A stretch of 64,000 nt of DNA from an uncultured Reyranella sp. (GCF_945957355.1 NZ_CAMFKM010000010.1:62001-126000), one strand, 5' to 3'. Positions 1-9,304 are shown, counted from the stretch's first letter. Numbers and translations are program-made. The notes: generated by a model not told the origin, from the sequence alone.

Positions 1-1149
1 CATGCACGGGTCGATGCGGCGCTCGATCACCAGCTGGTTGGCCTGGCTGGCCTGCAGCAGGTTGGCGAAGTGGCTGCCCTGGATGCGCTTCTGGCGCATC
101 CAGACGAAACGCGCGTCCATCGTCAGGTTGTAGCCCGTAGTGCCGGCGCAGAAGACCACCATGCCGCCACGCTTCACGATGAAGCAGGAAACCGGGAAGG
201 TCTGCTCGCCGGGGTGCTCGAACACGAAGTCGACGTCGTTGCCCTTGCCGGTGTGCTCCCAGATCGCGGCGCCGAACTTGCGGCACTTCTTCATGTACTC
301 GGCATAGCCTGCCTGGTCGTCGACGTCGGGCAGCTGGCCCCAGCAGTCGAAGTCGTTGCGGTTGATGACGCCGCGCGCGCCGAGCGACATCACGAAGTCC
401 GTCTTCGACGGATCGGAGATCACGCCGATCGCATTGGCGCCGGCCGTGGCGATGAGCTGGATCGCCATCGAGCCGAGGCCGCCCGCGGCGCCCCAAACCA
501 GCACGTTGTGGCCGGGGCGCAGGATGTGCGGGCGATGGCCGAACAGCATGCGATAGGCGGTGGCGAGCGTCAGCGTGTAGGATGCGCTCTCCTCCCAGGT
601 GAGATGCTGCGGGCGCTTCATGAGCTGGCGCGCCTGCACCTTGCAGAACTGCGCGAACGAGCCGTCCGGCGTCTCGTAGCCCCAGATGCGCTGGCTGGTG
701 GAGAACATCGGATCGCCGCCGTTGCACTCCTCGTCGTCGCCATCGTCCTGGTTACAGTGGATGACGACCTCGTCACCAACCTTCCAGCGCTTCACCTTGG
801 CGCCGACCGCCCAGACGATGCCCGAGGCGTCGGAGCCGGCGATATGGAACGGCTGCTTGTGGACGTCGAACGGCGAGATCGGCAGGCCGAGACCCGCCCA
901 CACACCATTGTAGTTCACGCCGGCGGCCATCACGAGGACCAGCACCTCGTCCTCGCCGATCGTGTGGGTCGGCACGACCTCGAGCTGCATGGACTGTTCC
1001 GGCGGGCCGTGGCGGTCGCGCCGGATCACCCAGGCATACATGTTCTTCGGCACATGCCCGAGCGGCGGAATCTCCCCGACTTCATAGAGATCCTTCTTCG
1101 GCTGGTTGGCCGTGGGATGGGGGCGAGCCGCGAAAGCGACGACGGACAT
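1..1149 (-). CDS. ccr: Crotonyl-CoA carboxylase/reductase (partial, 3' end outside window)
   Basis: Reductively carboxylates crotonyl-CoA to ethylmalonyl-CoA with NADPH and CO2, the key step of the ethylmalonyl-CoA pathway for C2 and fatty-acid assimilation; cytosolic. The 383 visible codons read as a medium-chain dehydrogenase-type protein with HIAGSDASGIVWAVG near residue 101 and the nucleotide-binding stretch WGAAGGLGSMAIQL. Asn81 in VNYNGVW falls at the position of the CO2-binding Asn of the characterised Kitasatospora enzyme (remembered, not aligned). The family is about 430 residues, so roughly 45 are missing. The ATG at 1149 follows a GGAGG site. It diverges from the flavin oxidoreductase at 1359 over a palindrome-rich region. 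Identity is very secure. Confidence 0.96.
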   Translation of the reverse strand, partial: MSVVAFAARPHPTANQPKKDLYEVGEIPPLGHVPKNMYAWVIRRDRHGPPEQSMQLEVVPTHTIGEDEVLVLVMAAGVNYNGVWAGLGLPISPFDVHKQPFHIAGSDASGIVWAVGAKVKRWKVGDEVVIHCNQDDGDDEECNGGDPMFSTSQRIWGYETPDGSFAQFCKVQARQLMKRPQHLTWEESASYTLTLATAYRMLFGHRPHILRPGHNVLVWGAAGGLGSMAIQLIATAGANAIGVISDPSKTDFVMSLGARGVINRNDFDCWGQLPDVDDQAGYAEYMKKCRKFGAAIWEHTGKGNDVDFVFEHPGEQTFPVSCFIVKRGGMVVFCAGTTGYNLTMDARFVWMRQKRIQGSHFANLLQASQANQLVIERRIDPCM

Positions 1150-1166
1150 GGCAAATCCTCCTGCGT

Positions 1167-1187
1167 TGCAGCGAAACTATTGCTGCA
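1167..1187 (-). promoter_or_regulatory. Inverted repeat in the ccr leader
   Basis: TGCAGC (1167-1172) and GCTGCA (1182-1187) form perfect 6-bp arms around a 9-nt spacer, 18 bases upstream of the ccr start codon. A -10-like TAGTAT for ccr lies farther upstream (1215-1210 on the minus strand), so the repeat would be in the transcribed leader. It could be an operator or an RNA hairpin; no binding protein is identified in the window. Confidence 0.35.
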
Positions 1188-1263
1188 TTCGCGAGAGTGC
1201 AACGCACAAATACTATTCGGAACGGTTGGCACGGGGGAAAAACAATAAAATTACCCACTCCCT

Positions 1264-1287
1264 GCGGAAATTCCGCATTGCCGGCAA
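1264..1287. promoter_or_regulatory. Two adjacent short palindromes between ccr and the flavin oxidoreductase
   Basis: GCGGAA-A-TTCCGC (1264-1276) is a perfect 13-bp palindrome, and TTGCCGGCAA (1278-1287) starts two bases later. Both lie between the divergent starts at 1149 and 1359. The arrangement looks like protein-binding sites rather than a terminator because no T-run follows. Confidence 0.35.
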
Positions 1288-1311
1288 CCCGAAGTCGCGG
1301 CACTTTTGGGA

Positions 1312-1329
1312 GGTAAACGGTCGTTTACC
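1312..1329. promoter_or_regulatory. 18-bp perfect palindrome, TetR-type operator candidate
   Basis: GGTAAACG (1312-1319), GT, CGTTTACC (1322-1329): perfect 8-bp arms with a 2-bp centre, 30 bp upstream of the ATG at 1359. The size and symmetry fit a TetR-family operator. In Methylobacterium a TetR-type protein, CcrR, is known to control ccr, which makes this site interesting, but no regulator gene is visible here and the link is inference. Confidence 0.5.
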
Positions 1330-1358
1330 AAGCAGCTCGAGTTTAGGGAGAGCGCACC

Positions 1359-2633
1359 ATGAAACTCATGTGGTTCCACCTGATGCCCTATACGGAGCTT
1401 CCGGAGGACTTCAACCGGAAGCACCCCTCGGTCTGGGTCGACATCCACTCCTCGTTGTTCGATCCCCGCCGCGCGCATCACATGTACAACGACTTCATGG
1501 ACGAGCTCGAATACGCCGCCGAGCTCGGTTACGACGCAATCTGCGTCAACGAACACCATTCCAACGGCTACGGGCTGATGCCCTCGCCCAACCTGATCGC
1601 CTCGTCGCTGGCGCGCCGCACCACCGACACCGCGCTCTGCGTCATGGGCAATTCGCTCGCCCTCTACAATCCGCCGACCCGCGTCGCCGAAGAGTTCGCG
1701 ATGATCGACTGCATCTCGGGCGGCCGGCTGATCGCGGGTTTCCCGGTCGGCTCGCCGATGGATACCTGCTACGCCTATGGCCAGAACCCGAGCCTGCTGC
1801 GCGAGCGCTACCTCGAAGCACATGACCTCGTGAAACGGGCCTGGACCGAGAAGGACACGTTCGCTTTCAACGGCCGCTACAACCAGCAGCGCTACGTCAA
1901 CATTTGGCCGCGCCCCATCCAGAACGAGCCGCATCCGCCGATCTGGATCCCGGGCGGTGGCTCGGTCGAGACGTGGCGCTGGTGCGCCGAGATGGACTAC
2001 GTCTACTGCTATCTCTCTTACTACGGCTACAAGGCCGGCCTCGCGACGATGCAGGGCTTCTGGAACGAGATGGAGAAGCTCGGCAAGGACCGCAATCCCT
2101 ACCGCGCGGGCTTCCTGCAGTTCGTCGGCGTGGCCGAGAGTCGCCAGCAGGCGCTCGACCTCTATACGGAGCCCGCGGAGTATTTCTACGGCCGCTGCCT
2201 GCACGTCGATGCCCGCTTCGCGACCCCGCCCGGCTACACGACCGAGGCCACGCAGCGCGCCGGCATCCAGAGCATGGTGAGCAAGGCGGCCAACACCGCG
2301 AGGTATTCGAGCAAGCTCAGCATGAAGGCCACCAACATGAAGGACATCGTCGACGGCGGCTACGTCATCGTCGGCTCGCCCGACGAGGTGGTGGAGCAGA
2401 TCCGCCACGTGGCCACCAGCCTCAATGTCGGCCATCTCATGCTGTTGCTGCAGTACGGCAACATGAGCAAGGACACGACCAAGTACAACACGCGCCTGTT
2501 TGCCGAGAAGGTGATGCCCAGGGTCAAGGACCTGTTCGGCGACTGGGAGGACAAGTGGTGGCCCAAGCCGATGGCCATGGGCCAGCGCGCCGCCGTTCCG
2601 GCCTTCCGCCCGCAGACCGTCGCCGCGGAGTAG
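1359..2633 (+). CDS. LLM class flavin-dependent oxidoreductase
   Basis: A luciferase-like (bacterial luciferase/alkanal monooxygenase fold) FMN- or F420-dependent oxidoreductase of 424 residues; the substrate is unknown. Typical features are VNEHHSNGYGLMPSPN near residue 64, ISGGRLIAGFPVGSP near 123, a substrate-region PIWIPGGGS near 195, and a C-terminal VGSPDEVVEQI segment shared by the family. The ATG follows a GGGAGAG site. The alpha/beta hydrolase at 2638 starts 4 bp after its stop, so the two are co-transcribed and may act in sequence (oxidation then hydrolysis). A similar pair lies at 31138-33267. Possible control by the palindrome at 1312-1329. Confidence 0.9.
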   Translation: MKLMWFHLMPYTELPEDFNRKHPSVWVDIHSSLFDPRRAHHMYNDFMDELEYAAELGYDAICVNEHHSNGYGLMPSPNLIASSLARRTTDTALCVMGNSLALYNPPTRVAEEFAMIDCISGGRLIAGFPVGSPMDTCYAYGQNPSLLRERYLEAHDLVKRAWTEKDTFAFNGRYNQQRYVNIWPRPIQNEPHPPIWIPGGGSVETWRWCAEMDYVYCYLSYYGYKAGLATMQGFWNEMEKLGKDRNPYRAGFLQFVGVAESRQQALDLYTEPAEYFYGRCLHVDARFATPPGYTTEATQRAGIQSMVSKAANTARYSSKLSMKATNMKDIVDGGYVIVGSPDEVVEQIRHVATSLNVGHLMLLLQYGNMSKDTTKYNTRLFAEKVMPRVKDLFGDWEDKWWPKPMAMGQRAAVPAFRPQTVAAE

Positions 2634-2637
2634 TCGC

Positions 2638-3417
2638 GTGTCCCAGCCCGCTACGACGACCGTTGAGGTCAACGGCCATCCCTGCCGCATCTGGACCAAG
2701 GGCAAGGGCCCGAAGCTGGGCTTTCTCGCGGGTCTCGGCGGCCTGCCACGCTGGCTGCCCTTCCTCGACAGACTCGCCGAAAGCCGGACGGTGATCGTCC
2801 CCTCCCTGCCCGGCTATCCCGGTGCCACCGGTCACACCGAGCTCGACACGCACCTCGACTGGGTGCTGGCCGTGCGCCAGATCGTCGACAAGGCGGGACT
2901 TGCCGGCGCCGATCTCGTGGGAGCCTCGGTCGGCGGCGCCTTTGCCGCGGAAATGGCGGCGATCTTCCCCGGCCATGTCGGCAAGCTCGCCCTGATCTCC
3001 CCGTTCGGCCTGTTCGACGACCGGGAGCCGGCAGCCGACCCCTGGGCGCAGCGCAAGGACGTGCTGCCGGGCCTCCTGTGCGCCGACCCGGCCAACTGGA
3101 CCGGGCTGGTCGCCGCGCCGGAGGGTGCGAATTCCGTGGAATGGCCAATCGAGATGACCCGGGCGTCCGAGGCAGCCGCGCGGGCCTTCTGGCCGCTCGG
3201 CAACACCCGGCTGGAAAAGCGACTGGGGCTGATTTCGGCGCCGACCCTGATCCTCTGGGGCGACCGCGATTCGATCCTCCCGCCGAGCTATGCCGGCAAA
3301 TTCGCCAAAGGCATCAAGGGCGCGACCCGGGTCGAAACCGTGGCCGATGCCGGCCATCTGGCCTATCTCGACCAGCCCGACGCCGTCGCGCGGGCGATAT
3401 TGGCCCACTTTGGCTGA
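2638..3417 (+). CDS. Alpha/beta fold hydrolase
   Basis: Cytosolic 259-residue hydrolase with a full catalytic triad: Ser97 in GASVGG, Asp211 in WGDRDSI and His240 in DAGHLAYLD. Start is GTG, 4 bp downstream of the flavin oxidoreductase stop, which fixes the operon. The substrate cannot be told from sequence; the neighbour suggests it cleaves an ester, lactone or ring product made by the oxidoreductase. No signal peptide. Confidence 0.88.
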   Translation: MSQPATTTVEVNGHPCRIWTKGKGPKLGFLAGLGGLPRWLPFLDRLAESRTVIVPSLPGYPGATGHTELDTHLDWVLAVRQIVDKAGLAGADLVGASVGGAFAAEMAAIFPGHVGKLALISPFGLFDDREPAADPWAQRKDVLPGLLCADPANWTGLVAAPEGANSVEWPIEMTRASEAAARAFWPLGNTRLEKRLGLISAPTLILWGDRDSILPPSYAGKFAKGIKGATRVETVADAGHLAYLDQPDAVARAILAHFG

Positions 3418-3499
3418 GAGTCTCACGCCCTTGGTGGTTGCTTCGCCGGTTCGGATCGCTATTGTCCGGCGCGTTAGGGGTTTTGCGAGGTAAACGGCA

Positions 3500-4099
3500 A
3501 TGACGATCCGTTCGATGAAGATGACCGCAGGCGCTTCCCTGTTCGCGGCGGTTCTGGCGATCGGCGCGAGCCTGCCCGAGCGGCAGGCATCGGCCCAGGT
3601 GAGGCCTGTGCCGCGCGAAGGCGTGGCCTTCAACGACGTGGTCAACCAGCGGGTCAAGATCGAGTCGGCCGATACCGAGAGCCGGACCGTGGCCTTCACC
3701 CTGCCGAACGGCCAGCTGCTGATCCTCCCGGTGGCCGACAGCGTCAAGAACCTCGATGCAATCGATGACGGGTCGATGGCCAACGTCACCTATTCCGAAG
3801 TGGTGACGATGCTGAACCTGCGCCAGAAGGGCCCGGGCTCCCAGCTCGCCCGCAAGGACCAGATGGGCCAGACCGCGAACCAGACCGACGTCGAGGCCGG
3901 CCGTTTCACCCTGACGGTCGTCGGCGTCGACCTCGGCAAGAACTTGGTTTCGGTGATCGACGGGCGCGGCGGCCCGGTCCGTACCTATACGGCCAACTCG
4001 ATCGCCAAGCAGGACATGCTGAAGAAGATCAAGGTCGGCGACGTCGTGATCGGTATGACGACTCCGCTGATGATCACCGCGATCTCGCCGGCACGCTGA
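3500..4099 (+). CDS. Secreted protein of unknown function
   Basis: A 199-residue protein with a clear Sec signal peptide: basic start, hydrophobic core ASLFAAVLAIGASL and likely cleavage after ASA near residue 32. The mature part has no motif I recognise; it is rich in beta-prone stretches such as RTVAFTLPNGQLLILPV, GRFTLTVVGVDLG and DVVIGMTTPLMITAI, which suggests small beta-barrel or OB-like repeats in the periplasm. SD is GAGGT 12 bases before the ATG. A candidate promoter (TTGCTT, 16 bp, TATTGT) lies at 3437-3464. A strong terminator follows, so it is probably monocistronic. Confidence 0.75.
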   Translation: MTIRSMKMTAGASLFAAVLAIGASLPERQASAQVRPVPREGVAFNDVVNQRVKIESADTESRTVAFTLPNGQLLILPVADSVKNLDAIDDGSMANVTYSEVVTMLNLRQKGPGSQLARKDQMGQTANQTDVEAGRFTLTVVGVDLGKNLVSVIDGRGGPVRTYTANSIAKQDMLKKIKVGDVVIGMTTPLMITAISPAR

Positions 4100-4120
4100 A
4101 GCGCTGCCGCTGAACGTCGA

Positions 4121-4150
4121 ACGGCCGGCATTCGCCGGCCGTTTTCTTTT
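4121..4150 (+). terminator. Rho-independent terminator
   Basis: ACGGCCGGC (4121-4129), loop ATTC, GCCGGCCGT (4134-4142), followed by a T-rich run TTTCTTTT. It lies 22 bases after the stop of the secreted protein and just beyond the end of the convergent DUF427 gene. Confidence 0.88.
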
Positions 4151-4160
4151 GGGCGGAGGG

Positions 4161-4442
4161 TCAGCTGACGCCGACGTCTTCCCAGAAGCCGATCCAGTGA
4201 TCGACCGGCTTCATTTTCTCCTGCGGCGCTTCATAGGACCAGGCGGCCCGCGGACTGCGCGCCGCCCCGTCCACGGCGTCGTAGAACTGGACGCCGTGCG
4301 GACACTTCAGGTCGCCCTCGGTCTTCGGTGCAATTTCGAGCAGGTCCATCCGCACCGAATCGCGAGGAAAGTAGCGATAGCCGTCGATCTCGAGCGTGCG
4401 GTCGCTCTCGGCGATCACCTTGCCCTGCCACACTGCCTTCAT
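4161..4442 (-). CDS. DUF427 domain-containing protein
   Basis: A 93-residue protein matching the DUF427 family: KAVWQGKVIAESDRT at the N terminus, then EIDGYRYFPRDSV, and the C-terminal AWSYEAP and VDHWIGFWEDV segments. The biochemical role of the family is not established. It is the last gene of the ArsR-AHSA1-DUF899-DUF427 run, 16 bp after DUF899. Confidence 0.88.
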   Translation of the reverse strand: MKAVWQGKVIAESDRTLEIDGYRYFPRDSVRMDLLEIAPKTEGDLKCPHGVQFYDAVDGAARSPRAAWSYEAPQEKMKPVDHWIGFWEDVGVS

Positions 4443-4458
4443 GGCGACCTTGCCTTTC

Positions 4459-5151
4459 TCAATACTGGTCGCGGCGTCTCACCCAATCCATGGTGAAGGG
4501 AAGCGCCGACTCGTCCCTGCCTTTGGAGGTCAGGTCCAGCAAGTGGTAAGCGCCGTTCAGCATGTCAACGCCGCGGGCGTAGGTCGAATAGGTATGATAG
4601 ATCGCGCCGTCGTCGCCGCGGCGGAAGGCGCTGAAACCGGGCATCTCGCCCGGGCCGACCTTCATTGTCCCGAAATTGTAGTCCATGTCGGCCTCACCGG
4701 GCCGCGAACTCGCGCCGTAATCGAAGTTGAAGTCGCCCGGCCCCGACGAGACCCAGCGAAAGCTCCAGCCCATGCGCCTCCGGTAGGCGTCGAGCTTGGC
4801 GAGCGGCGCGCGTGAGACGGCCACCAGCGTCGTGTCGCGATGCGCGAGGTGCACGTCGATGCCGTTGAAGTTGTCGGCCCAGAAGGAGCAGCTCTTGCAG
4901 GCCTCCTCCCAGTCCGGCCCGAACATCAGGTGATAGACCAGCAACTGACCGCGGCCGTCGAACAGATCCGCGAGCGTTTCCGGGCCGGCTGGCGTCTCGA
5001 AGGAATATTCCTTCTCGACCCGCTCCCAGGGCAGTTCGCGGCGCTGGCGCGACAGCTCGTCCCGCAGCCGGGTGAATTCCTTCTCTTTCGCGAGGAAGTC
5101 GCGGCTGGCCGCGAGCCACTCCTGGTGGGAGACGACGGGGTGAGCGGTCAT
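4459..5151 (-). CDS. DUF899 family thioredoxin-like protein
   Basis: A 230-residue protein of the DUF899 family, predicted to have a thioredoxin-like fold. It contains CKSC near residue 84 (in EEACKSCSFWADNFNG) at the place of a redox CxxC, and the conserved YHLMFGPDW and GVDMLNGAYHLLDLT segments. Function is unknown; the CxxC suggests redox or peroxide chemistry. Its ATG overlaps the stop of the AHSA1-type gene by 4 bp, so translation is coupled. Confidence 0.9.
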   Translation of the reverse strand: MTAHPVVSHQEWLAASRDFLAKEKEFTRLRDELSRQRRELPWERVEKEYSFETPAGPETLADLFDGRGQLLVYHLMFGPDWEEACKSCSFWADNFNGIDVHLAHRDTTLVAVSRAPLAKLDAYRRRMGWSFRWVSSGPGDFNFDYGASSRPGEADMDYNFGTMKVGPGEMPGFSAFRRGDDGAIYHTYSTYARGVDMLNGAYHLLDLTSKGRDESALPFTMDWVRRRDQY

Positions 5152-5612
5152 GCCGTCCTCCCGAGAAAGGCGACGAGCTTGTCGAAGCTGCCGGCCCAGC
5201 CTTCATTGTGGCAGGCGAAGTCATCGGCATCGAAGAACGAGCCGTGGACCAGGATGAGCTCGGTGCGGTCCCCCAGGGCGCGCAGCTCGACGCGGACCGT
5301 CGTCTCATGTCCCCGTACGCGGGTGTAGTCGCCGTCGGCATGATGGGCCCAGGTGAAGACCAGCCGCTCAGGCCGGACGACCTCGAGATAGACGCCGGAC
5401 GAGGCGAAGACGCCACGCTCGTTACGGCCATCAATGCGCCAGGCGCCACCGCGTCGCGCATCGACTTCGCACAGCGTGATCTCCACGCCGGGCGGGCACA
5501 TCCAGCGCACGAACTGGTCGCGGTTCACCCAGGCGTCGAACACACGTTCGCGCGGGGCATCGAAGATCCGGCTGATGTGCAGCGTGTTGTTATCGAGCCT
5601 TGCGTCGGGCAT
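5148..5612 (-). CDS. SRPBCC / AHSA1-type domain protein
   Basis: A 154-residue START-like (activator of Hsp90 ATPase 1-like) protein: ISRIFDAPRERVFDAWVN at the N terminus, GGAWRIDGRNERG in the middle, and the C-terminal GWAGSFDKLVAFL helix. Such proteins bind hydrophobic ligands in a helix-grip fold. The gene overlaps the end of arsR by 23 bases and DUF899 by 4 bases, an arrangement common for ArsR/AHSA1 pairs, where the ligand-binding partner may inform the repressor (inference). Confidence 0.92.
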   Translation of the reverse strand: MPDARLDNNTLHISRIFDAPRERVFDAWVNRDQFVRWMCPPGVEITLCEVDARRGGAWRIDGRNERGVFASSGVYLEVVRPERLVFTWAHHADGDYTRVRGHETTVRVELRALGDRTELILVHGSFFDADDFACHNEGWAGSFDKLVAFLGRTA

Positions 5613-5955
5613 CTGACTTTCCTTTCGTCGGCTTGGGATCGGTTTCGGTACTCTTCAGGAACGCGTCGAGCCGGTCGAAGCTCGCCTCCCAGAACTTGCG
5701 GTAGTGGTCGATCCAGTCGGCCGCTACGCGCAGCCCCTCGCCACGCAGTTCGCAGCGGCGCCACTGCGCCTCGGTGTGGCGTTCGATCAGTCCGGCCTCG
5801 GTCAGCACCTTGAGATGACGCGACACCGCCGGCAGCGACATGTCGAACGGTTCGGCCAGCTCGCCGACCGTTGCGCCGCCGCTCGCGAGCCGCGCGAGGA
5901 TGGCGCGGCGTGTGGGATCCGCGAGTGCCGAGAAGGTCTGGGAGAGAGCATCCAT
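5590..5955 (-). CDS. ArsR-family winged-helix regulator
   Basis: A 121-residue repressor of the ArsR type: ALADPTRRAILARLASG, then VGELAEPFDMSLPAVSRHLKVL as the recognition helix-turn-helix. No metal-binding CxCxxC is seen, so it is of the non-metal subgroup usually paired with AHSA1 genes. I chose the ATG at 5955, giving MDALSQTFSAL, the usual family start; a TTG at 5964 would add three residues. The start codon lies inside a 30-bp palindrome, indicating autoregulation and possibly a nearly leaderless message. Confidence 0.93.
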   Translation of the reverse strand: MDALSQTFSALADPTRRAILARLASGGATVGELAEPFDMSLPAVSRHLKVLTEAGLIERHTEAQWRRCELRGEGLRVAADWIDHYRKFWEASFDRLDAFLKSTETDPKPTKGKSDARRKAR

Positions 5956-5980
5956 ATTTAACAAATATGTTAAATATGGA
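5951..5980. promoter_or_regulatory. 30-bp perfect palindrome at the arsR start (operator)
   Basis: Arms TCCATATTTAACA (5951-5963) and TGTTAAATATGGA (5968-5980) are perfectly complementary around AATA. It is AT-rich in a GC-rich genome and overlaps the arsR start codon. It is best read as the operator for the ArsR protein, perhaps also acting on the divergent hydrolase at 6062. Confidence 0.75.
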
Positions 5981-6061
5981 AGACCGTCAAGTCATTACCT
6001 GCCGCATCATCGACCGCTGGGGCCTTCGGGCCCATCTCCCATGCATCGAAGGAGGACAATC

Positions 6062-6871
6062 ATGGCTGACGGATTTGTAGGCACGCGCGACGGGCAGACG
6101 CTCGCCTTTCACGATATCGGCAGCGGCGTGCCAGTCGTATTCATCCACGGCTGGTCGCTGTCGGGCGAGATCTGGCGGGAGCAGGTCGAGTTTCTCGCCG
6201 CCCAGGGATATCGGGCCATCACCTACGATCGTCGCGGCCATGGACGCTCGTCCAAGCCGGCCACCGGTTACGACTACGATACGCTGGCCGACGATCTCGC
6301 CGCGGTTCTCGCGCAAACCGACGTCACGAATGCCACGCTGGTCGGACACTCGATGGGCAGCGGCGAGATCGCCCGCTACTTCGCACGGCATGGCGGCGAA
6401 CGACTGGTGCGCGCCCTGTTCGTGGCGCCGACCACGCCCTTTGCCGTGAAGACCGACGACAATCCCGAAGGCACCGATCGACAGATATTCGACCAGCTCG
6501 TCGCCGCGCTGAAAGCCGACCCGAAGGCCTATCTGGCGGCGGGTGCGCCCGGCCTGCTCGGTCACGATGCGGCACCCGAGACTGTGAAGTGTGCGCTCGA
6601 TATGGCCTATCAGGCCGATCCCGGCGCCCTCGAGAAATGCCTGCGCGCCTTCACGGAAACCGACTTCCGCTCGGACCTGCGGGCAGTCCGGGTGCCGACA
6701 CTGGTCGTCTACGGATCGGGCGATATGCCGTCGATGCCCGGTAACGCACGCCGTACCGCGGCGGCAATTGCCGGGAGTCGCGTCGAAGCCTATGAAGGCG
6801 CGCCCCACGGGCTTTTCATCACCGACCGCGAGCGCTTCAACGACGACCTGCTCCGGTTCATCCGGAGCTGA
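6062..6871 (+). CDS. Alpha/beta hydrolase, non-heme haloperoxidase-like
   Basis: A 269-residue cytosolic hydrolase. HGWSLSGEIW forms the oxyanion region, YDRRGHGRSSKP is typical of the esterase/perhydrolase group, Ser97 sits in GHSMGS, the acid is in YGSGDMP and His in GAPHGLF. Start ATG 6062 is preceded by GGAGGA; a longer frame upstream has no ribosome site. The thioesterase at 6877 begins 5 bp after its stop. Divergent from arsR and possibly sharing its operator. Confidence 0.9.
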   Translation: MADGFVGTRDGQTLAFHDIGSGVPVVFIHGWSLSGEIWREQVEFLAAQGYRAITYDRRGHGRSSKPATGYDYDTLADDLAAVLAQTDVTNATLVGHSMGSGEIARYFARHGGERLVRALFVAPTTPFAVKTDDNPEGTDRQIFDQLVAALKADPKAYLAAGAPGLLGHDAAPETVKCALDMAYQADPGALEKCLRAFTETDFRSDLRAVRVPTLVVYGSGDMPSMPGNARRTAAAIAGSRVEAYEGAPHGLFITDRERFNDDLLRFIRS

Positions 6872-6876
6872 AGCGT

Positions 6877-7650
6877 ATGGAAGCGATCTATCGCGTCGAA
6901 GGCGCCACCGTCGAAACCAGCGCCTTCGCCGGCGGTCCGTGGAGCCCGAAGCTGCAGCATGGCGCGGCGCCCTCGTCGCTGATCTGCTGGGCGGTCGAAG
7001 GGCTGCCCTCGCCCGTGCCCATGCGCGTCGCACGTCTCACCGTGGACCTGATGCGGCCCGTGCCCGTGGCACCGCTCACGATCGAGACCGACATCGTTCG
7101 CGAAGGCCGCAAGATCCAGCTCGTGTCGGTAAGGCTACTGGCCGACGGCGCCGAGGTCGTGCGGGCGAGCGCGCTGCGCATCCGCATCGACCCCAAAGTG
7201 ATGCCTGTGATCGCCAGCGGGCCGCCGGTCGACCTTCCGATGCCGGAGCAATGCAGCCCGCCCGACTTCTTTGCGACCGAAACGCCGTTCCTCAAGAGCA
7301 TCGAGATGCGCACGGCCAAGGGCGGCTTCCGCATCCCCGGTCCCGCCGCCGTCTGGTATCGCGCGACGCGGCCCATCGTGGAGGGTGCCGATAACTCGCC
7401 GCTGATGCGGGCGGTCATCGCCGCCGACTTCTGCAACGGCACCTCGTCGGTCTTCGACATGAGCGACTGGACGTTCATCAACGCCGACCTGAGCGTCAGC
7501 CTCGGTCGCGAGCCGGTCGGCGAGTGGGTGCTGCTCGACGCCGAGACCTGGGTCGGCCCGGACTCGGTCGGCATCGCCGCCGCACGGCTCGCCGACCAGC
7601 AAGGCTATTTCGGCCGCGCCGTGCAGAGCATCATCTTCGAGAAGCGCTGA
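6877..7650 (+). CDS. Thioesterase family protein (hotdog, acyl-CoA thioesterase-like)
   Basis: A 257-residue protein resembling the double-hotdog TesB-like thioesterases: LQHGAAPSSLICWAVE near residue 26, RVARLTVDLMRPVPVAPL near 50, and a second half with ADFCNGTSSVFDMSDWTFINADL. It probably hydrolyses an acyl-CoA. Co-transcribed with the hydrolase at 6062. The specific acyl group is unknown. Confidence 0.8.
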   Translation: MEAIYRVEGATVETSAFAGGPWSPKLQHGAAPSSLICWAVEGLPSPVPMRVARLTVDLMRPVPVAPLTIETDIVREGRKIQLVSVRLLADGAEVVRASALRIRIDPKVMPVIASGPPVDLPMPEQCSPPDFFATETPFLKSIEMRTAKGGFRIPGPAAVWYRATRPIVEGADNSPLMRAVIAADFCNGTSSVFDMSDWTFINADLSVSLGREPVGEWVLLDAETWVGPDSVGIAAARLADQQGYFGRAVQSIIFEKR

Positions 7651-7653
7651 CGC

Positions 7654-7717
7654 TCAATGGAGCGCGCCACTCCAGTGGCGCTCATGATTGCGCCACTGGA
7701 GTGGCTCGCTCCATTGA
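7654..7717. terminator. Long hairpin between convergent genes (bidirectional terminator candidate)
   Basis: Arms 7654-7681 and 7690-7717 are complementary over 28 bp with a single mismatch, around an 8-nt loop (TCATGATT). It fills the whole gap between the thioesterase stop (7650) and the cysS stop (7718). There is no T-run, so it may instead be a repetitive palindromic element that ends both transcripts. Confidence 0.55.
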
Positions 7718-9052
<1,335 letters not shown>

Positions 9053-9247
9053 CGCCCCTTCTCCCGATTCAAAAACGAACGAAACCCTGATGCGGCCCGC
9101 TGGGCCTCAGGCCTCGATACATCGCGCCTGGCGCGCGCCGGGAAGAAAGAACTGCGTCATGTGGGCAATCTATACGACCGGTTCCTGCCGCGCAATTGAA
9201 CGCCCGGGACAGGCCTTTTCAGGCCTTGCGCCCGAGACCCGAGGTCG

Positions 9248-9276
9248 TTGGCGGGTCAAGCCGGCTCCGCTAGTCT
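9248..9276 (+). promoter_or_regulatory. Sigma-70-like promoter for the DLH-family gene
   Basis: TTGGCG (9248-9253), 17-bp spacer, TAGTCT (9271-9276), 28 bases before the ATG at 9305. Reasonable spacing but a weak -10; no other evidence. Confidence 0.4.
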
Positions 9277-9304
9277 CGGTTTCCATCGGAGGAAACCAAC
9301 CAAC

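Noticed and set aside
70..1248. A 392-codon plus-strand frame
   Set aside because: Antisense to ccr, whose minus-strand translation is unmistakable.
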